A program made the position numbers and the translations under genes. Shown piece by piece: positions 1 through 8,811 of a stretch of DNA of 64,000 nt. The notes beneath the pieces are model-generated. The model did no database searches. It was not told the DNA's origin and saw only the letters and a list, made by a program, of their open reading frames with translations. Each line of letters begins with the position of its first letter. The first letter of the stretch is position 1. This DNA comes from Marinospirillum perlucidum (GTDB lineage: Bacteria; Pseudomonadota; Gammaproteobacteria; Pseudomonadales; Halomonadaceae), in the NCBI RefSeq assembly GCF_003336805.1, contig NZ_QFWJ01000002.1, positions 186,001 through 250,000 on the forward strand. The letters are read 5' to 3'.

Positions 1-428
1 CTGAAACTGGGGATAAAAGTGAAGATCTCCTGCTTTTGCCTCAATTGCAGGATCTTGACCAGAAAAAGCTGCTGTTGGTGAAGGGTGCCGGCGGACGTCC
101 GCTTCTCTACGATACCCTGGTTTCACGTGGAGCCAGAGTAGAAGTTCTGGAGCTCTATCAGCGAGTCAAACCACGACTCAACCGCCAGCAGTTGGACGAC
201 TTGAATCACGGTCCCCAGCAAATCCTGGTTATTAGCAGTGGCGAAGCCCTGCAACAATATATAGAGTTGACTCAGGGAGGGAGGAAATCCGTTCATCTTG
301 TCCTTCCCAGTTTTCGTCTGGAAAAAATGGCCAGGGAAGCCGGTTTTGATCGTGTAATCAATAGCCAGGGAGCGGGTGCCGAGGCCGTTATCCAGGCCCT
401 TAGCAAGAAGTTTGCGGATGCCTGCTAA
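1..428 (+). CDS. hemD: Uroporphyrinogen-III synthase, C-terminal part (cut by window start)
   Basis: This is the 3' part of the enzyme that cyclises hydroxymethylbilane to uroporphyrinogen III in tetrapyrrole synthesis. The frame is open from base 3, so the gene begins before the window. The visible part carries the family's second-domain pattern: a LLLVKGAGGRPLL strand-loop that matches the usual 'GxGGRxLL' motif, then a VELYxRVKP-like segment. Identity is supported by the order hemD-hemX-hemY, standard in gammaproteobacteria. A TTG at 36 is internal and not the start. HemX begins 15 bases downstream, so the genes are probably co-transcribed. Confidence 0.9.
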   Translation, partial: ETGDKSEDLLLLPQLQDLDQKKLLLVKGAGGRPLLYDTLVSRGARVEVLELYQRVKPRLNRQQLDDLNHGPQQILVISSGEALQQYIELTQGGRKSVHLVLPSFRLEKMAREAGFDRVINSQGAGAEAVIQALSKKFADAC

Positions 429-443
429 ACAAGAGGAAAAAGC

Positions 444-1694
444 ATGTCAGATCAGAAGAAATCCGAAGCCGCTAGCAGTGATGACAAGAAGCAGCAGGAT
501 CCGTCTTCAGTAACGCCCGCAAAGAAAGAAGATAAAAGCGAAGGGGCTTCTTCAACAGCCGAGACCACTAACCAGAAAAAAGCTTCCTCGACAGCAACCC
601 CTGCAGCATCTCGCTCCAAAACCTCTTCTGGCGTAGCTTCTGGGCTAGTCGTTTTTCTTCTGATTCTGCTTTTTGCACTGATTGCTGGCCTGAGTTGGTT
701 GGGTTACCAGAAGTACCTGCAGTTCCAGCAGGAGCTAAGCAGTCTGCATCAACAAGTCGAGACCAAGCCCAATCAAGATCAGGTTGAGGAATTGGCACTC
801 AGCTTGCAACAATTGGAAAGCCTGGAAGCAAACCAGCAGCGGTTTAACCAACAACTGGATCTCTACCACCAACAGGTTCAGGAAAATCAGCTGGAATTCG
901 AGGCCCTGCATGCCGATTTATTGAAAGCCAGTGAACCCAAACCCAAGGATTGGCAGTTGGCTGAAGTCGAGTATCTCTTGCGTCTGGCCAATCAGCGTTT
1001 GCAATTGGAGCGGGATGTCACAGGTGCCCTAACCCTTTTCAAGACCGCTCAAGTACGCCTGCAAACTGCTGAAGTGGCCGGAACTCTGGCTATTCGCAAC
1101 CAGTTGCAGGAAGAAATCGCCCAGCTTCAGGAACTGCAAGTCATTGACCGGGTTTCTCTGGCCCTGGAATTACAAAGTCTGGCTGATCAGGCTTTAACCC
1201 TTAAAGTTCAGCCCCTCCCCCAGGCCCCTTCGTTGGATATGCAGGCAGCCGTTGAAGCCGGTAGCGAAGAACTGGCTTGGTATGAAATCTTCTGGCAGGA
1301 AATCAAAAGCCTGGTGGTGATCAAAAAACGTGAGCTGCCAGTAGAACCCCTGCCCTTTACCCGGGATGAGGTGCTTTTGCGCCAGCAAATCAGCAGTCTT
1401 CTCCAGCAGGCCTCCTGGGCCGGTTTGCGGGGTGAAGCCGACCTTTATCAACAAAGCCTGGCCGGGGTGGCCCGACGCCTTCAAGCTTTCGATCTGGATT
1501 TACAGCAAAATCAGGCATTTGTCGAAGCTGTTGAGCAACTCCAGCAAGAGGCAGTGACCCAGGAATTGCCCGATGTGGAAGGCAGCTTGGATCGTCTTCA
1601 GGCTTTTATCGCTGAACGCTATGGGCGCCTGCTACCTGTCGCTGAAGATCCTGAGGAGCCAGCCGTTGAAGCTTCAGGGGAGGCGGGCTCATGA
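444..1694 (+). CDS. hemX: HemX-type membrane protein
   Basis: 416-residue bitopic inner-membrane protein. Residues 1-65 are a low-complexity Lys/Ser/Thr/Ala/Glu-rich cytoplasmic tail. A single membrane segment follows at about 67-90 (LVVFLLILLFALIAGLSWLG), then a long Gln/Leu/Glu-rich periplasmic region predicted to be helical and coiled-coil. Homologues are often labelled uroporphyrinogen-III C-methyltransferase, but there is no SAM-methyltransferase domain here, so that label should not be used. The precise function is unknown. Start chosen at an ATG preceded by AGAGG. The stop overlaps the hemY start by 4 bases (ATGA), which implies translational coupling. Confidence 0.88.
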   Translation: MSDQKKSEAASSDDKKQQDPSSVTPAKKEDKSEGASSTAETTNQKKASSTATPAASRSKTSSGVASGLVVFLLILLFALIAGLSWLGYQKYLQFQQELSSLHQQVETKPNQDQVEELALSLQQLESLEANQQRFNQQLDLYHQQVQENQLEFEALHADLLKASEPKPKDWQLAEVEYLLRLANQRLQLERDVTGALTLFKTAQVRLQTAEVAGTLAIRNQLQEEIAQLQELQVIDRVSLALELQSLADQALTLKVQPLPQAPSLDMQAAVEAGSEELAWYEIFWQEIKSLVVIKKRELPVEPLPFTRDEVLLRQQISSLLQQASWAGLRGEADLYQQSLAGVARRLQAFDLDLQQNQAFVEAVEQLQQEAVTQELPDVEGSLDRLQAFIAERYGRLLPVAEDPEEPAVEASGEAGS

Positions 1695-2932
1695 TCAAGC
1701 GCGGTCTTTTGATTCTGCTGGTACTGGCTGTTTCGGTTCTAGCCGGTCAGCAGCTTTTGCAGGGTAGCGGCTACCTGCTGCTGGTTATGCCGGAAGGTGA
1801 TATTAGCTTGGAAATGTCCTTCTGGACGGCTTTGGTGCTCCTGCTACTCAGTTGGGTTGCCGCTGTGTGGATATCCACTTTACTGGGCTGGTTGAGTCAT
1901 CCCCTGGCAGGTTTGAAGGAGCGTTACCAGCGTAACCGGGCCCAGAGAGCACTGAATATGACCGTCAAGGGGCTCAAGGATCTGGCTGAAGGTCGTTGGA
2001 AAAAGGCCCGCAAGCAGTTGTCGCGTTCAGCAAAAAACTCGGGGGCCGCCCTGATCAACTACCTGGCCGCAGCCCAGGCTGCTCACTATGAAGGTCGGGA
2101 AGAGGAAGCCGAAGCTTTTCTCAAGCTGGCCAGTGAATCCACACCCGATGCTGGTCTGGCAGTGGATTTTACCCAGGCCCGAATCCAGCTGGATCATGGC
2201 CACTATGAGCAGGCGCTGGCAACCCTGGTGCGCTTGCATCAGAAGGTGCCTAATCACCCTCTCGTCCTGCGTCAGTTGAAAGAAGTACACGTTGCCCTGG
2301 CGGACTGGAAGCCCCTGCTGAATCTTCTGCCGGAATTTCGCAAATACAGAATTTATTCCACCCAGGAGTTGGATCTGCTTGAGCGCCAGGTTTATCTGCG
2401 TCGATTTGACGAGTTGTTGCGTGCCTCGGGTTCCAGAGAAACCTTTCAAGCTATCAGCGATCTCTGGGAGGCCTTGCCCGGCCGCTTGAAAAATGAAGAT
2501 GAATTGATCCTGGCATTTTCCCGAGTACTGGTGAAACAGGAAAAATTTGCTCAGGCCGAACAGTTGATCAAACGCGCGTTACGCAATCACTGGTCCAGCG
2601 ATCTGGTGAAAGAATACGGCACCCTGCCGGTGGAGGCCGAGCCCAAGCGCCGTCTGCTGGAAGCGGAAAAGTGGCTGCAGGAAAGGCCCAATGATCCGGT
2701 GCTCTTGCATTGTCTGGCGCGTATCAGCCAGCAACTGGAACTCTGGGGCAAGGCGCTGGAGTATTATCAAACCAGTCAGCGGCTGGCCCCCAGTGATGCC
2801 ATCAACGCGGAAATCAGCCGTCTCTATGCGGCTCTGGGAGATGAACGCAAAAGCCAGTATTTCAATCAACTGGCCCTGCAGGGACTACACCGCCAACTCC
2901 CTGACCTGCCCTTGCCCAAGCCAGGTCGCTAA
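1691..2932 (+). CDS. hemY: HemY, TPR-containing inner-membrane protein
   Basis: 413 residues. Two hydrophobic segments lie at the N-terminus (about 5-25 and 40-63), followed by the HemY_N region (KGLKDLAEGRWKKARKQL) and helical tetratricopeptide-like repeats to the C-terminus. This is the gammaproteobacterial HemY of the hemCDXY operon. It is thought to act in a late step or in the organisation of haem synthesis, and is unrelated to the protoporphyrinogen oxidase also called HemY in Bacillus. It overlaps hemX by 4 bases. Its stop is 1 base from the convergent pilU stop, so no separate terminator fits between them. Confidence 0.9.
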   Translation: MIKRGLLILLVLAVSVLAGQQLLQGSGYLLLVMPEGDISLEMSFWTALVLLLLSWVAAVWISTLLGWLSHPLAGLKERYQRNRAQRALNMTVKGLKDLAEGRWKKARKQLSRSAKNSGAALINYLAAAQAAHYEGREEEAEAFLKLASESTPDAGLAVDFTQARIQLDHGHYEQALATLVRLHQKVPNHPLVLRQLKEVHVALADWKPLLNLLPEFRKYRIYSTQELDLLERQVYLRRFDELLRASGSRETFQAISDLWEALPGRLKNEDELILAFSRVLVKQEKFAQAEQLIKRALRNHWSSDLVKEYGTLPVEAEPKRRLLEAEKWLQERPNDPVLLHCLARISQQLELWGKALEYYQTSQRLAPSDAINAEISRLYAALGDERKSQYFNQLALQGLHRQLPDLPLPKPGR

Positions 2933-2933
2933 A

Positions 2934-4061
2934 TTAGTCATCTTCGAGGCTGAATTTACTGGCAGCCCGGTCGAAAGCGGCGGAGGTATTGCCGGCATCG
3001 GCGCTGCCCAGCTTGATCATCAGGCGCAGATCATTGGGTGAATCGGCATGCTGAAGAGCCTCCTCTTCGCTGATTTCACCCAGGTTGTAGAGGTCAAACA
3101 GCGCCTGGTCAAAGGTTTGCATGCCGGATTCACGTGACTTTTTCATCAAGCCCTTGAGCTGATGCACCTCTCCCTTGCGAATAATATCCCTGACCAGCGG
3201 GGTATTGAGCAGTACCTCTATGGCAGCCCGCCGTCCCTTGCCATCCAGGGTGGGAAGGAGTTGCTGGGCCACGATTCCCCTGAGGTTCAGGGATAGATCC
3301 ATAAATACCTGGTTATGCCTTTCCTGGGGGAAGAAGTTGATGACCCTTTCCAGGGCCTGGTCGGCATTATTGGCATGCAGGGTGGCCAGACACAGGTGAC
3401 CGGTTTCAGCAAAAGCCAGGGCGTACTCCATAGTCTCACGGTTACGAACCTCGCCAATCATGATGACATCCGGGGCTTGTCTGAGTGTGTTCTTGAGGGC
3501 CACTTCAAAGCTTTCCGTGTCGATGCCGACTTCCCGCTGGGTCACGATGCACTGTTTGTGGGGATGAATAAACTCAATGGGGTCTTCAATGCTGATGATG
3601 TGGCCGCGGGCATTTTCATTGCGGTATTGAATCATCGAGGCCAGGGAGGTGGATTTACCCGTCCCTGTAGCCCCGACGAAAAGAATCAGACCCCTTTGGG
3701 TCATGGCCAGATCCTTGATAATCTCCGGTAGGTGCAGGCTGTCCAGTTGGGGAATATCAAACTCGATACGTCTCAGTACCATGCCCACCTGATTGCGCTG
3801 GTAAAAGGCACTGACCCGAAAACGGCCGATACCGGGAGCACTGATGGCAAAATTGCATTCCTTGTTTTTGCGAAACTCGTCTTTTTGTTCCTGATTCATG
3901 ACCCCAAAAACCAGTTCCCTGGCCTGTTCAGGCGACAGCTTCTGCTCGGTCAGAGCCGTGAGCTGCCCATCAACCTTCATTGAGGGCATCATGCCGGTGG
4001 TGATGAACAGATCCGAGCCCTTGCGCTCGGCCATCTGCTTGAGGAAGTCAGTAAATTTCAT
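2934..4061 (-). CDS. pilU: Type IV pilus retraction ATPase PilU
   Basis: 375-residue PilT-family hexameric ATPase that assists PilT in depolymerising type IV pili at the inner membrane. Visible motifs are Walker A GATGTGKST (about residues 129-137), an Asp box near ISIEDPIEF, Walker B near DVIMIGEVRNRETM and the His box ETGHLCLATLHANNAD. The length and acidic C-terminal tail after the ATPase core match PilU rather than PilT. It follows pilT with a 3-base gap on the same strand, the classical pilTU arrangement. The start ATG encodes MKFTDFLKQM. Confidence 0.95.
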   Translation of the reverse strand: MKFTDFLKQMAERKGSDLFITTGMMPSMKVDGQLTALTEQKLSPEQARELVFGVMNQEQKDEFRKNKECNFAISAPGIGRFRVSAFYQRNQVGMVLRRIEFDIPQLDSLHLPEIIKDLAMTQRGLILFVGATGTGKSTSLASMIQYRNENARGHIISIEDPIEFIHPHKQCIVTQREVGIDTESFEVALKNTLRQAPDVIMIGEVRNRETMEYALAFAETGHLCLATLHANNADQALERVINFFPQERHNQVFMDLSLNLRGIVAQQLLPTLDGKGRRAAIEVLLNTPLVRDIIRKGEVHQLKGLMKKSRESGMQTFDQALFDLYNLGEISEEEALQHADSPNDLRLMIKLGSADAGNTSAAFDRAASKFSLEDD

Positions 4062-4064
4062 GGT

Positions 4065-5099
4065 TTAAAAGCTTTCCGGTTGTTTGGCTTTTTCGCGGGC
4101 GGTTTCCTTGCTGATCAAGCCCTTGGCCAGCAACTGTTTGAGTGACTGATCCATGGTCTGCATACCGTGGCTAGCGCCTGTCTGGATGGCAGAAAACATC
4201 TGCGCAATCTTGTCTTCACGGATCAGGTTGCGAATGGCGGCTGTGCCGATCATGATCTCGTGAGCCGGAACCCGTCCGCCGCCTTCCTTTTTCAGCAGCA
4301 TCTGGGAAATAACGCCTTGCAGGGATTCCGAGAGCATGGAGCGCACCATGGATTTTTCTTCGGCGGGGAAGACATCCACGATCCGGTCGATGGTTTTGGC
4401 CGCACTGGTGGTGTGCAGGGTACCAAAGACCAGGTGACCGGTTTCTGCAGCGGTCAAAGCCAGACGGATGGTTTCCAGATCGCGCATCTCACCGACCAGG
4501 ATTACATCAGGGTCTTCACGCAGGGCTGAACGCAGGGCTTCGGAAAAGCCGAGAGTGTCCCTGTGGACTTCACGCTGGTTGATCAGGCATTTCTTGGATT
4601 CATGAACAAATTCGATGGGATCTTCAATGGTCAGAATATGGGCGTTCTTGCGCTCGTTTACAAAGTCGATCATGGCGGCCAGGGTGGTGGATTTACCCGA
4701 GCCGGTCGGGCCGGTTACCAGAACCAGGCCTCTGGGTAGCAGGGACAGGTTGCGGAAGATATCGCCCATCCCCAGTTCATCCAGTGTCAGAACAGTGGAG
4801 GGAATCAGGCGGAAAACAGCACCAGCGCCGCGGTTGTGGTTGAACGCATTAACACGAAAGCGAGCCAGACCCGGGAGTTCGAAGGAAAAATCCACTTCCA
4901 TGAATTCTTCGTAGTCCCGCCTTTGCTTGTCGTTCATGATGTCATAGACCAGCGCATGAACTTCCTTGTGATCCATGGGGGGCACATTGACCCGGCGAAT
5001 ATCGCCATCCACACGAATCATCGGGGGCAAATCGGCCGATAAATGCAGATCGGACGCCTTCTGTTTTGCGCAGAAGGCAAGCAATTCGGTAATATCCAT
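4065..5099 (-). CDS. pilT: Type IV pilus retraction ATPase PilT
   Basis: 344 residues, the usual PilT length. It powers pilus retraction in twitching motility. Motifs are Walker A GPTGSGKST, the Asp box TIEDPIEFVHESKK, Walker B DVILVGEMRDLET, the His box GHLVFGTLHTTSAAKT, and the C-terminal AIRNLIRE motif needed for retraction in characterised PilT proteins. A TTG lies directly upstream at 5102, but the ATG at 5099 (MDITELL) gives the conserved PilT N-terminus and is preferred. It is divergent from yggS, with a shared 61-base intergenic region. Confidence 0.96.
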   Translation of the reverse strand: MDITELLAFCAKQKASDLHLSADLPPMIRVDGDIRRVNVPPMDHKEVHALVYDIMNDKQRRDYEEFMEVDFSFELPGLARFRVNAFNHNRGAGAVFRLIPSTVLTLDELGMGDIFRNLSLLPRGLVLVTGPTGSGKSTTLAAMIDFVNERKNAHILTIEDPIEFVHESKKCLINQREVHRDTLGFSEALRSALREDPDVILVGEMRDLETIRLALTAAETGHLVFGTLHTTSAAKTIDRIVDVFPAEEKSMVRSMLSESLQGVISQMLLKKEGGGRVPAHEIMIGTAAIRNLIREDKIAQMFSAIQTGASHGMQTMDQSLKQLLAKGLISKETAREKAKQPESF

Positions 5100-5160
5100 C
5101 AACTGACCTCTGACTGAATTCCCTTACAGGGGTAGGGTTGAATCAAATAAGGTAAAAAAG

Positions 5161-5856
5161 ATGTTGCAATCTGTAATTGCCCAGCATATCGCAAAGGTTC
5201 GCCAACAGGTAGAGCAAGCCTGCCATAAGTTTGAGAGAAACCCGGCACAGGTCAAAATTCTGGCAGTCAGTAAAAAACAAAGCAGTCAGGCCATACGTGA
5301 GGCCGCAGCTGAGGGCCAGCAAGCTTTTGGTGAAAATTATCTGCAAGAAGCCCTGCAAAAACAGGAAGAACTGGGCGACCTGGATTTGGAATGGCACTTT
5401 ATCGGCCCGATTCAATCCAATAAAACACGCGATCTGGCAAGTCACTTTAATTGGGTACACACCCTGGATCGTTTCAAGGTTGCCCGCCGCTTGAACGACC
5501 AGCGGCCCGAGGAGCTGGAACCCCTCAAGGTGTTGATCCAGGTGAACATCAGTGATGAACAGAGTAAGTCAGGGATAGCTCCTGCAGATCTACTGGCTCT
5601 GGCTGACCAGATCATGCAGCTACCCCGGTTGGAACTGCGAGGGCTGATGTGCATTCCTGCAGCCAGTGATGATGTATCCGAGCAGAGGAAAACCTTTGCC
5701 CAGATGGCAGCTCTCTTCAAACGGTTGCAGGAGGCCTATCCCCAGGCTCAGATCGATACCCTATCCATGGGCATGAGCGGTGATCTGGAAGCCGCCATTG
5801 CCGAAGGCAGTAGCCTGGTACGAATTGGCACCGCCATTTTTGGTGCCCGCAATTAA
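5161..5856 (+). CDS. yggS: PLP homeostasis protein YggS (PLPBP)
   Basis: 231-residue single-domain, alanine-racemase-like TIM barrel that binds pyridoxal phosphate and buffers the free PLP pool; no catalytic activity is known. The PLP lysine lies in ILAVSKKQSS (about residues 35-44). Further family motifs are GENYLQEALQK, WHFIGPIQSNKTR and the phosphate-binding C-terminal LSMGMSGDLEAAI...GSSLVRIGTAIFG. It heads the yggS-proC-yggT cluster next to pilT, a linkage common in Pseudomonas and its relatives. Confidence 0.94.
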   Translation: MLQSVIAQHIAKVRQQVEQACHKFERNPAQVKILAVSKKQSSQAIREAAAEGQQAFGENYLQEALQKQEELGDLDLEWHFIGPIQSNKTRDLASHFNWVHTLDRFKVARRLNDQRPEELEPLKVLIQVNISDEQSKSGIAPADLLALADQIMQLPRLELRGLMCIPAASDDVSEQRKTFAQMAALFKRLQEAYPQAQIDTLSMGMSGDLEAAIAEGSSLVRIGTAIFGARN

Positions 5857-5880
5857 CCACTCGGAAATAAAGGCAGCTTA

Positions 5881-6714
5881 ATGACCTCTTCAGCAAAACC
5901 CAGTATTGCATTTATCGGTGCCGGCAACATGGCTGGCGCCATCTTGCGTGGTCTCCTTCACCAGGGTTATCCGGCCGACCTGATCTGGGCCGCAGATCCG
6001 GGTGCAGAAAAACTCCAGGCCCTGGCCTCAGAAACCGGGATCAACACGACTCAGGATAATACCCAGGCTATAGCCGCGGCGGATGTAGTGGTGCTGGCCG
6101 TCAAGCCTCAAGTTATGCAACAGGTTTTAGCTTCCCTGCAGGCCAGCTTGAATGAACATCGGCCGCTGGTCGTCAGCATAGCGGCCGGGTTGACCTGTGA
6201 CACCCTGCAAGAATGGATGGCTGGCCGCCTGCCCTTGGTTCGCTCCATGCCCAATACTCCTTCTCTTCTGGGAGTCGGCGTTGCTGGCTTGTTTGCCACC
6301 GCCGAGGTTGAAGATGAGCAAAAGGCCTGGGTCGAACAGATCAGTGAGGCTGTAGGTCAGGCCTTCTGGGTTGAAGATGAAGCCCAGCTGGAAGCCGTCA
6401 CCGCTGTTTCCGGTTCTGGCCCGGCCTATTATTTCCTGTTTACTGAAGCCCTTGCGGCTGCTGGCAAGGAGCTTGGACTCTCCGAGGAGCTGGCGCTGAA
6501 ACTGGCTGAGAATACGGCTGCAGGTGCCGGGCAGATGCTGTTGCAAACCGAGGATAGCCCCGAAGCCCTGAGAGCCAAGGTGACTTCACCCGGAGGCACC
6601 ACTGCTGAAGCCATTGCCAGTTTTGAAGCAGGTGGTCTGCGTGAACTCGTGGCCAAATCGGCCCGAGCGGCTGCCGAGCGGGCCAGAAGTCTGTCCGAGG
6701 AATTGAAAGGCTGA
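5881..6714 (+). CDS. proC: Pyrroline-5-carboxylate reductase
   Basis: 277-residue NAD(P)H-dependent enzyme for the last step of proline synthesis. The N-terminal Rossmann fold shows GAGNMAGAILRGL (about 12-24). The C-terminal domain carries the signature AVSGSGPAYYFLFTEAL and the TSPGGTTAEAI region typical of ProC. It starts 25 bases after yggS and is probably co-transcribed with yggS and yggT. Confidence 0.96.
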   Translation: MTSSAKPSIAFIGAGNMAGAILRGLLHQGYPADLIWAADPGAEKLQALASETGINTTQDNTQAIAAADVVVLAVKPQVMQQVLASLQASLNEHRPLVVSIAAGLTCDTLQEWMAGRLPLVRSMPNTPSLLGVGVAGLFATAEVEDEQKAWVEQISEAVGQAFWVEDEAQLEAVTAVSGSGPAYYFLFTEALAAAGKELGLSEELALKLAENTAAGAGQMLLQTEDSPEALRAKVTSPGGTTAEAIASFEAGGLRELVAKSARAAAERARSLSEELKG

Positions 6715-6777
6715 CCCCTGAGTCCAGACTGTTTAAACTAGACATTTATTATCGAATATCAAAGAGCGGAGAAATTT

Positions 6778-7362
6778 ATGGGCATGGGTATGGGAATGGC
6801 ATCCTTTATACAATTGCTGTTTCACCTGGCAACCTTTGTTGTAGTGCTGAGGTTCCTCTTGCATCTGAGCAAGGCGGATTACTTCAACCCCATCACCCAG
6901 GGTATTGTGAAGGCCACCAATCCTGTGGTCCGGCCCCTGCAGACAGTTTTGCGCCCCTATCGCCGCCTGGATCTGGCCAGCCTGGTGTTGGCTATCCTGA
7001 TCAAATCCCTGGGGATTTTCCTGGCCCTGCAGCTGATGGGCGAACTGGCAGGCATCGGTAGTATCCTGATTGGTGGTGTGGCCGGGGTGATCAAAACCAT
7101 TTTGGATCTGTACTTCTTTGCCCTGATCATTTCCATCATTCTTAGCTGGGTGGCTCCTCAAGCGGCTCATCCGGGTGCCCTGCTGGTTTACCAGATCACT
7201 GAACCCCTGTTGGCTCCGGTTCGTCGATTGATTCCCAGTCTGGGTGGCCTGGATTTATCGCCCATCTTTGTTTTTCTGGGCATCAATCTGGTATCCAGCG
7301 TTCTGGTGGGAATCCTTGCCCAGGCTGCCGGCCTGCCGGTTGCCCGCTTTATCGGCATGTAA
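6778..7362 (+). CDS. yggT: YggT family integral membrane protein
   Basis: 194 residues with two copies of the YggT module. Each has a hydrophobic helix pair followed by a short motif (NPVVRPLQTVLRPYRRLD at about 45-62 and EPLLAPVRRLIPSLGGLDLSPI at about 140-161). Function is not established; members are linked to osmotic tolerance and cell-envelope processes. A run of Met-Gly codons at the N-terminus (MGMGMGM) leaves the exact start uncertain, but GGAG upstream of 6778 supports the first ATG. It sits in the conserved yggS-proC-yggT cluster. Confidence 0.9.
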   Translation: MGMGMGMASFIQLLFHLATFVVVLRFLLHLSKADYFNPITQGIVKATNPVVRPLQTVLRPYRRLDLASLVLAILIKSLGIFLALQLMGELAGIGSILIGGVAGVIKTILDLYFFALIISIILSWVAPQAAHPGALLVYQITEPLLAPVRRLIPSLGGLDLSPIFVFLGINLVSSVLVGILAQAAGLPVARFIGM

Positions 7363-7368
7363 ACAAGG

Positions 7369-8742
7369 ATGCCTTCTTCTTTTCTGCAAGTTGGTGACCA
7401 GCAGGACCTGATTGCCTCCTTGAGTGTCAGCCAGGTCAACCAAAAGGCTAAACAGCTGCTGGAGCAGGGCCTGGCCAGCATCTGGGTGGAAGGTGAAGTT
7501 TCCAATTTTATGGCCTCGGCAGCAGGTCACTGGTATTTCACGCTCAAGGATGAGCGGGCACAAATCAGTTGTGTCATGTTTGCCGGTCGCAACCAACTGG
7601 TGGCCCACCGGGTAGCCAATGGTGATCAACTGCAGGTGCGTGGCCAGGTCAGCCTCTATGAAGGTCGGGGTCAGTATCAGCTGCTGGCTGATCGTTTACG
7701 CCCTTGTGGGGATGGCGACCTTCTGGCCCGTCTGGAAGCACTGAAAAAAAAGCTTGGAGATGAAGGCCTTTTTGCCCAGGATAAAAAACGTCCCCTGCCC
7801 GAGTTTCCTCAACGGATAGGTCTGATTACTTCGCCCCATGGCGCTGCACTGCGAGACCTGCTCAAGGTGCTCAAGAGTCGTTGGCCCCTGGCAGAAATCC
7901 TTCTCTATCCGGCTCAGGTTCAGGGTGCCGAGGCTCCAGCCGCTCTGCGCAGGGCCCTGGCCCTGGCCCAGTATCACGGTCATCCCGAAGTCCTGATCCT
8001 GGCGCGTGGCGGCGGCAGTCTGGAAGATTTGCAGGCTTTTAACGATGAAACTCTGGCGCGCATGGTGGCAGCCAGTGCCATGCCCGTGGTAACCGGTGTC
8101 GGGCATGAGACGGATTTCACCCTGGTGGATTTTGTCAGTGACTGGCGCGCGCCCACGCCCTCTGCGGCTGCGGAAAGGGTGACGCCGGATGGCCCCACCA
8201 TCAATGCCCGCCTGACTTCCCTGCAGGGCCGCCTTGTACATGCTCAGGCTACTCACCTGCGTTCCCTGCAACAGCGGCTGGATCAACTGGTTTTCAGGGC
8301 CAGACAACCCCAACGTTACCTGGAGAAAGCCGCCAGCCAGCTGCAAAGCCTGCAGCAGCGTCTGCAGACCCAGCATCCCCAGCGTCAGTTGCAACTAAGA
8401 CGTCAGCAACTGGTGCGTCTGGATCAGCGTTTGGCGGCTGCCCATCCGGGCCGATATTTGCTCCAGCAACAACGTCAGCTGGCTGCTCTGCAGCAGCGTT
8501 TTCAGTTGGCCTGGCAGCATCTGCAAACTCGACGTGAACAAAAACTGCAACAGGCTGCCCAGCAGTTGCAGGCGATCAGCCCTCTTCAGACGCTGGCCCG
8601 GGGCTATGCGCTGGCCAAAAATGATCAGGGCCAGCTGGTACGCTCTTCCACCCAGGTGCAAACAGGGGATCTACTCGAGATTCAATTGGCTGAAGGCTGG
8701 CTGGATTGCCGTGTGGAAAACTCTGTCCCAAAACAGACGTAA
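7369..8742 (+). CDS. xseA: Exodeoxyribonuclease VII large subunit
   Basis: 457-residue catalytic subunit of exonuclease VII, which degrades single-stranded DNA with XseB. The N-terminal OB-fold covers about residues 10-105 (IWVEGEVSNFMASAAGHWYFTLKD). The catalytic domain contains RIGLITSPHGAALRDLL, ILARGGGSLEDLQAFNDE and GVGHETDFTLVDFVSDWRAPTPSAAAE. A very Gln-rich coiled-coil extension (about 280-410) and a short C-terminal segment with GYAL complete the family layout. It starts 6 bases after yggT. No xseB is seen nearby. Confidence 0.96.
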   Translation: MPSSFLQVGDQQDLIASLSVSQVNQKAKQLLEQGLASIWVEGEVSNFMASAAGHWYFTLKDERAQISCVMFAGRNQLVAHRVANGDQLQVRGQVSLYEGRGQYQLLADRLRPCGDGDLLARLEALKKKLGDEGLFAQDKKRPLPEFPQRIGLITSPHGAALRDLLKVLKSRWPLAEILLYPAQVQGAEAPAALRRALALAQYHGHPEVLILARGGGSLEDLQAFNDETLARMVAASAMPVVTGVGHETDFTLVDFVSDWRAPTPSAAAERVTPDGPTINARLTSLQGRLVHAQATHLRSLQQRLDQLVFRARQPQRYLEKAASQLQSLQQRLQTQHPQRQLQLRRQQLVRLDQRLAAAHPGRYLLQQQRQLAALQQRFQLAWQHLQTRREQKLQQAAQQLQAISPLQTLARGYALAKNDQGQLVRSSTQVQTGDLLEIQLAEGWLDCRVENSVPKQT

Positions 8743-8811
8743 TCTTGCAAATCAATGGCATCCGGCTTATACAGGAGGGATCTTACAAGCTATTGATGCC
8801 GGGAAGGACTC

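Noticed and set aside
444-1694. HemX as uroporphyrinogen-III methyltransferase
   Set aside because: There is no SAM-methyltransferase domain; the protein is a bitopic coiled-coil membrane protein.
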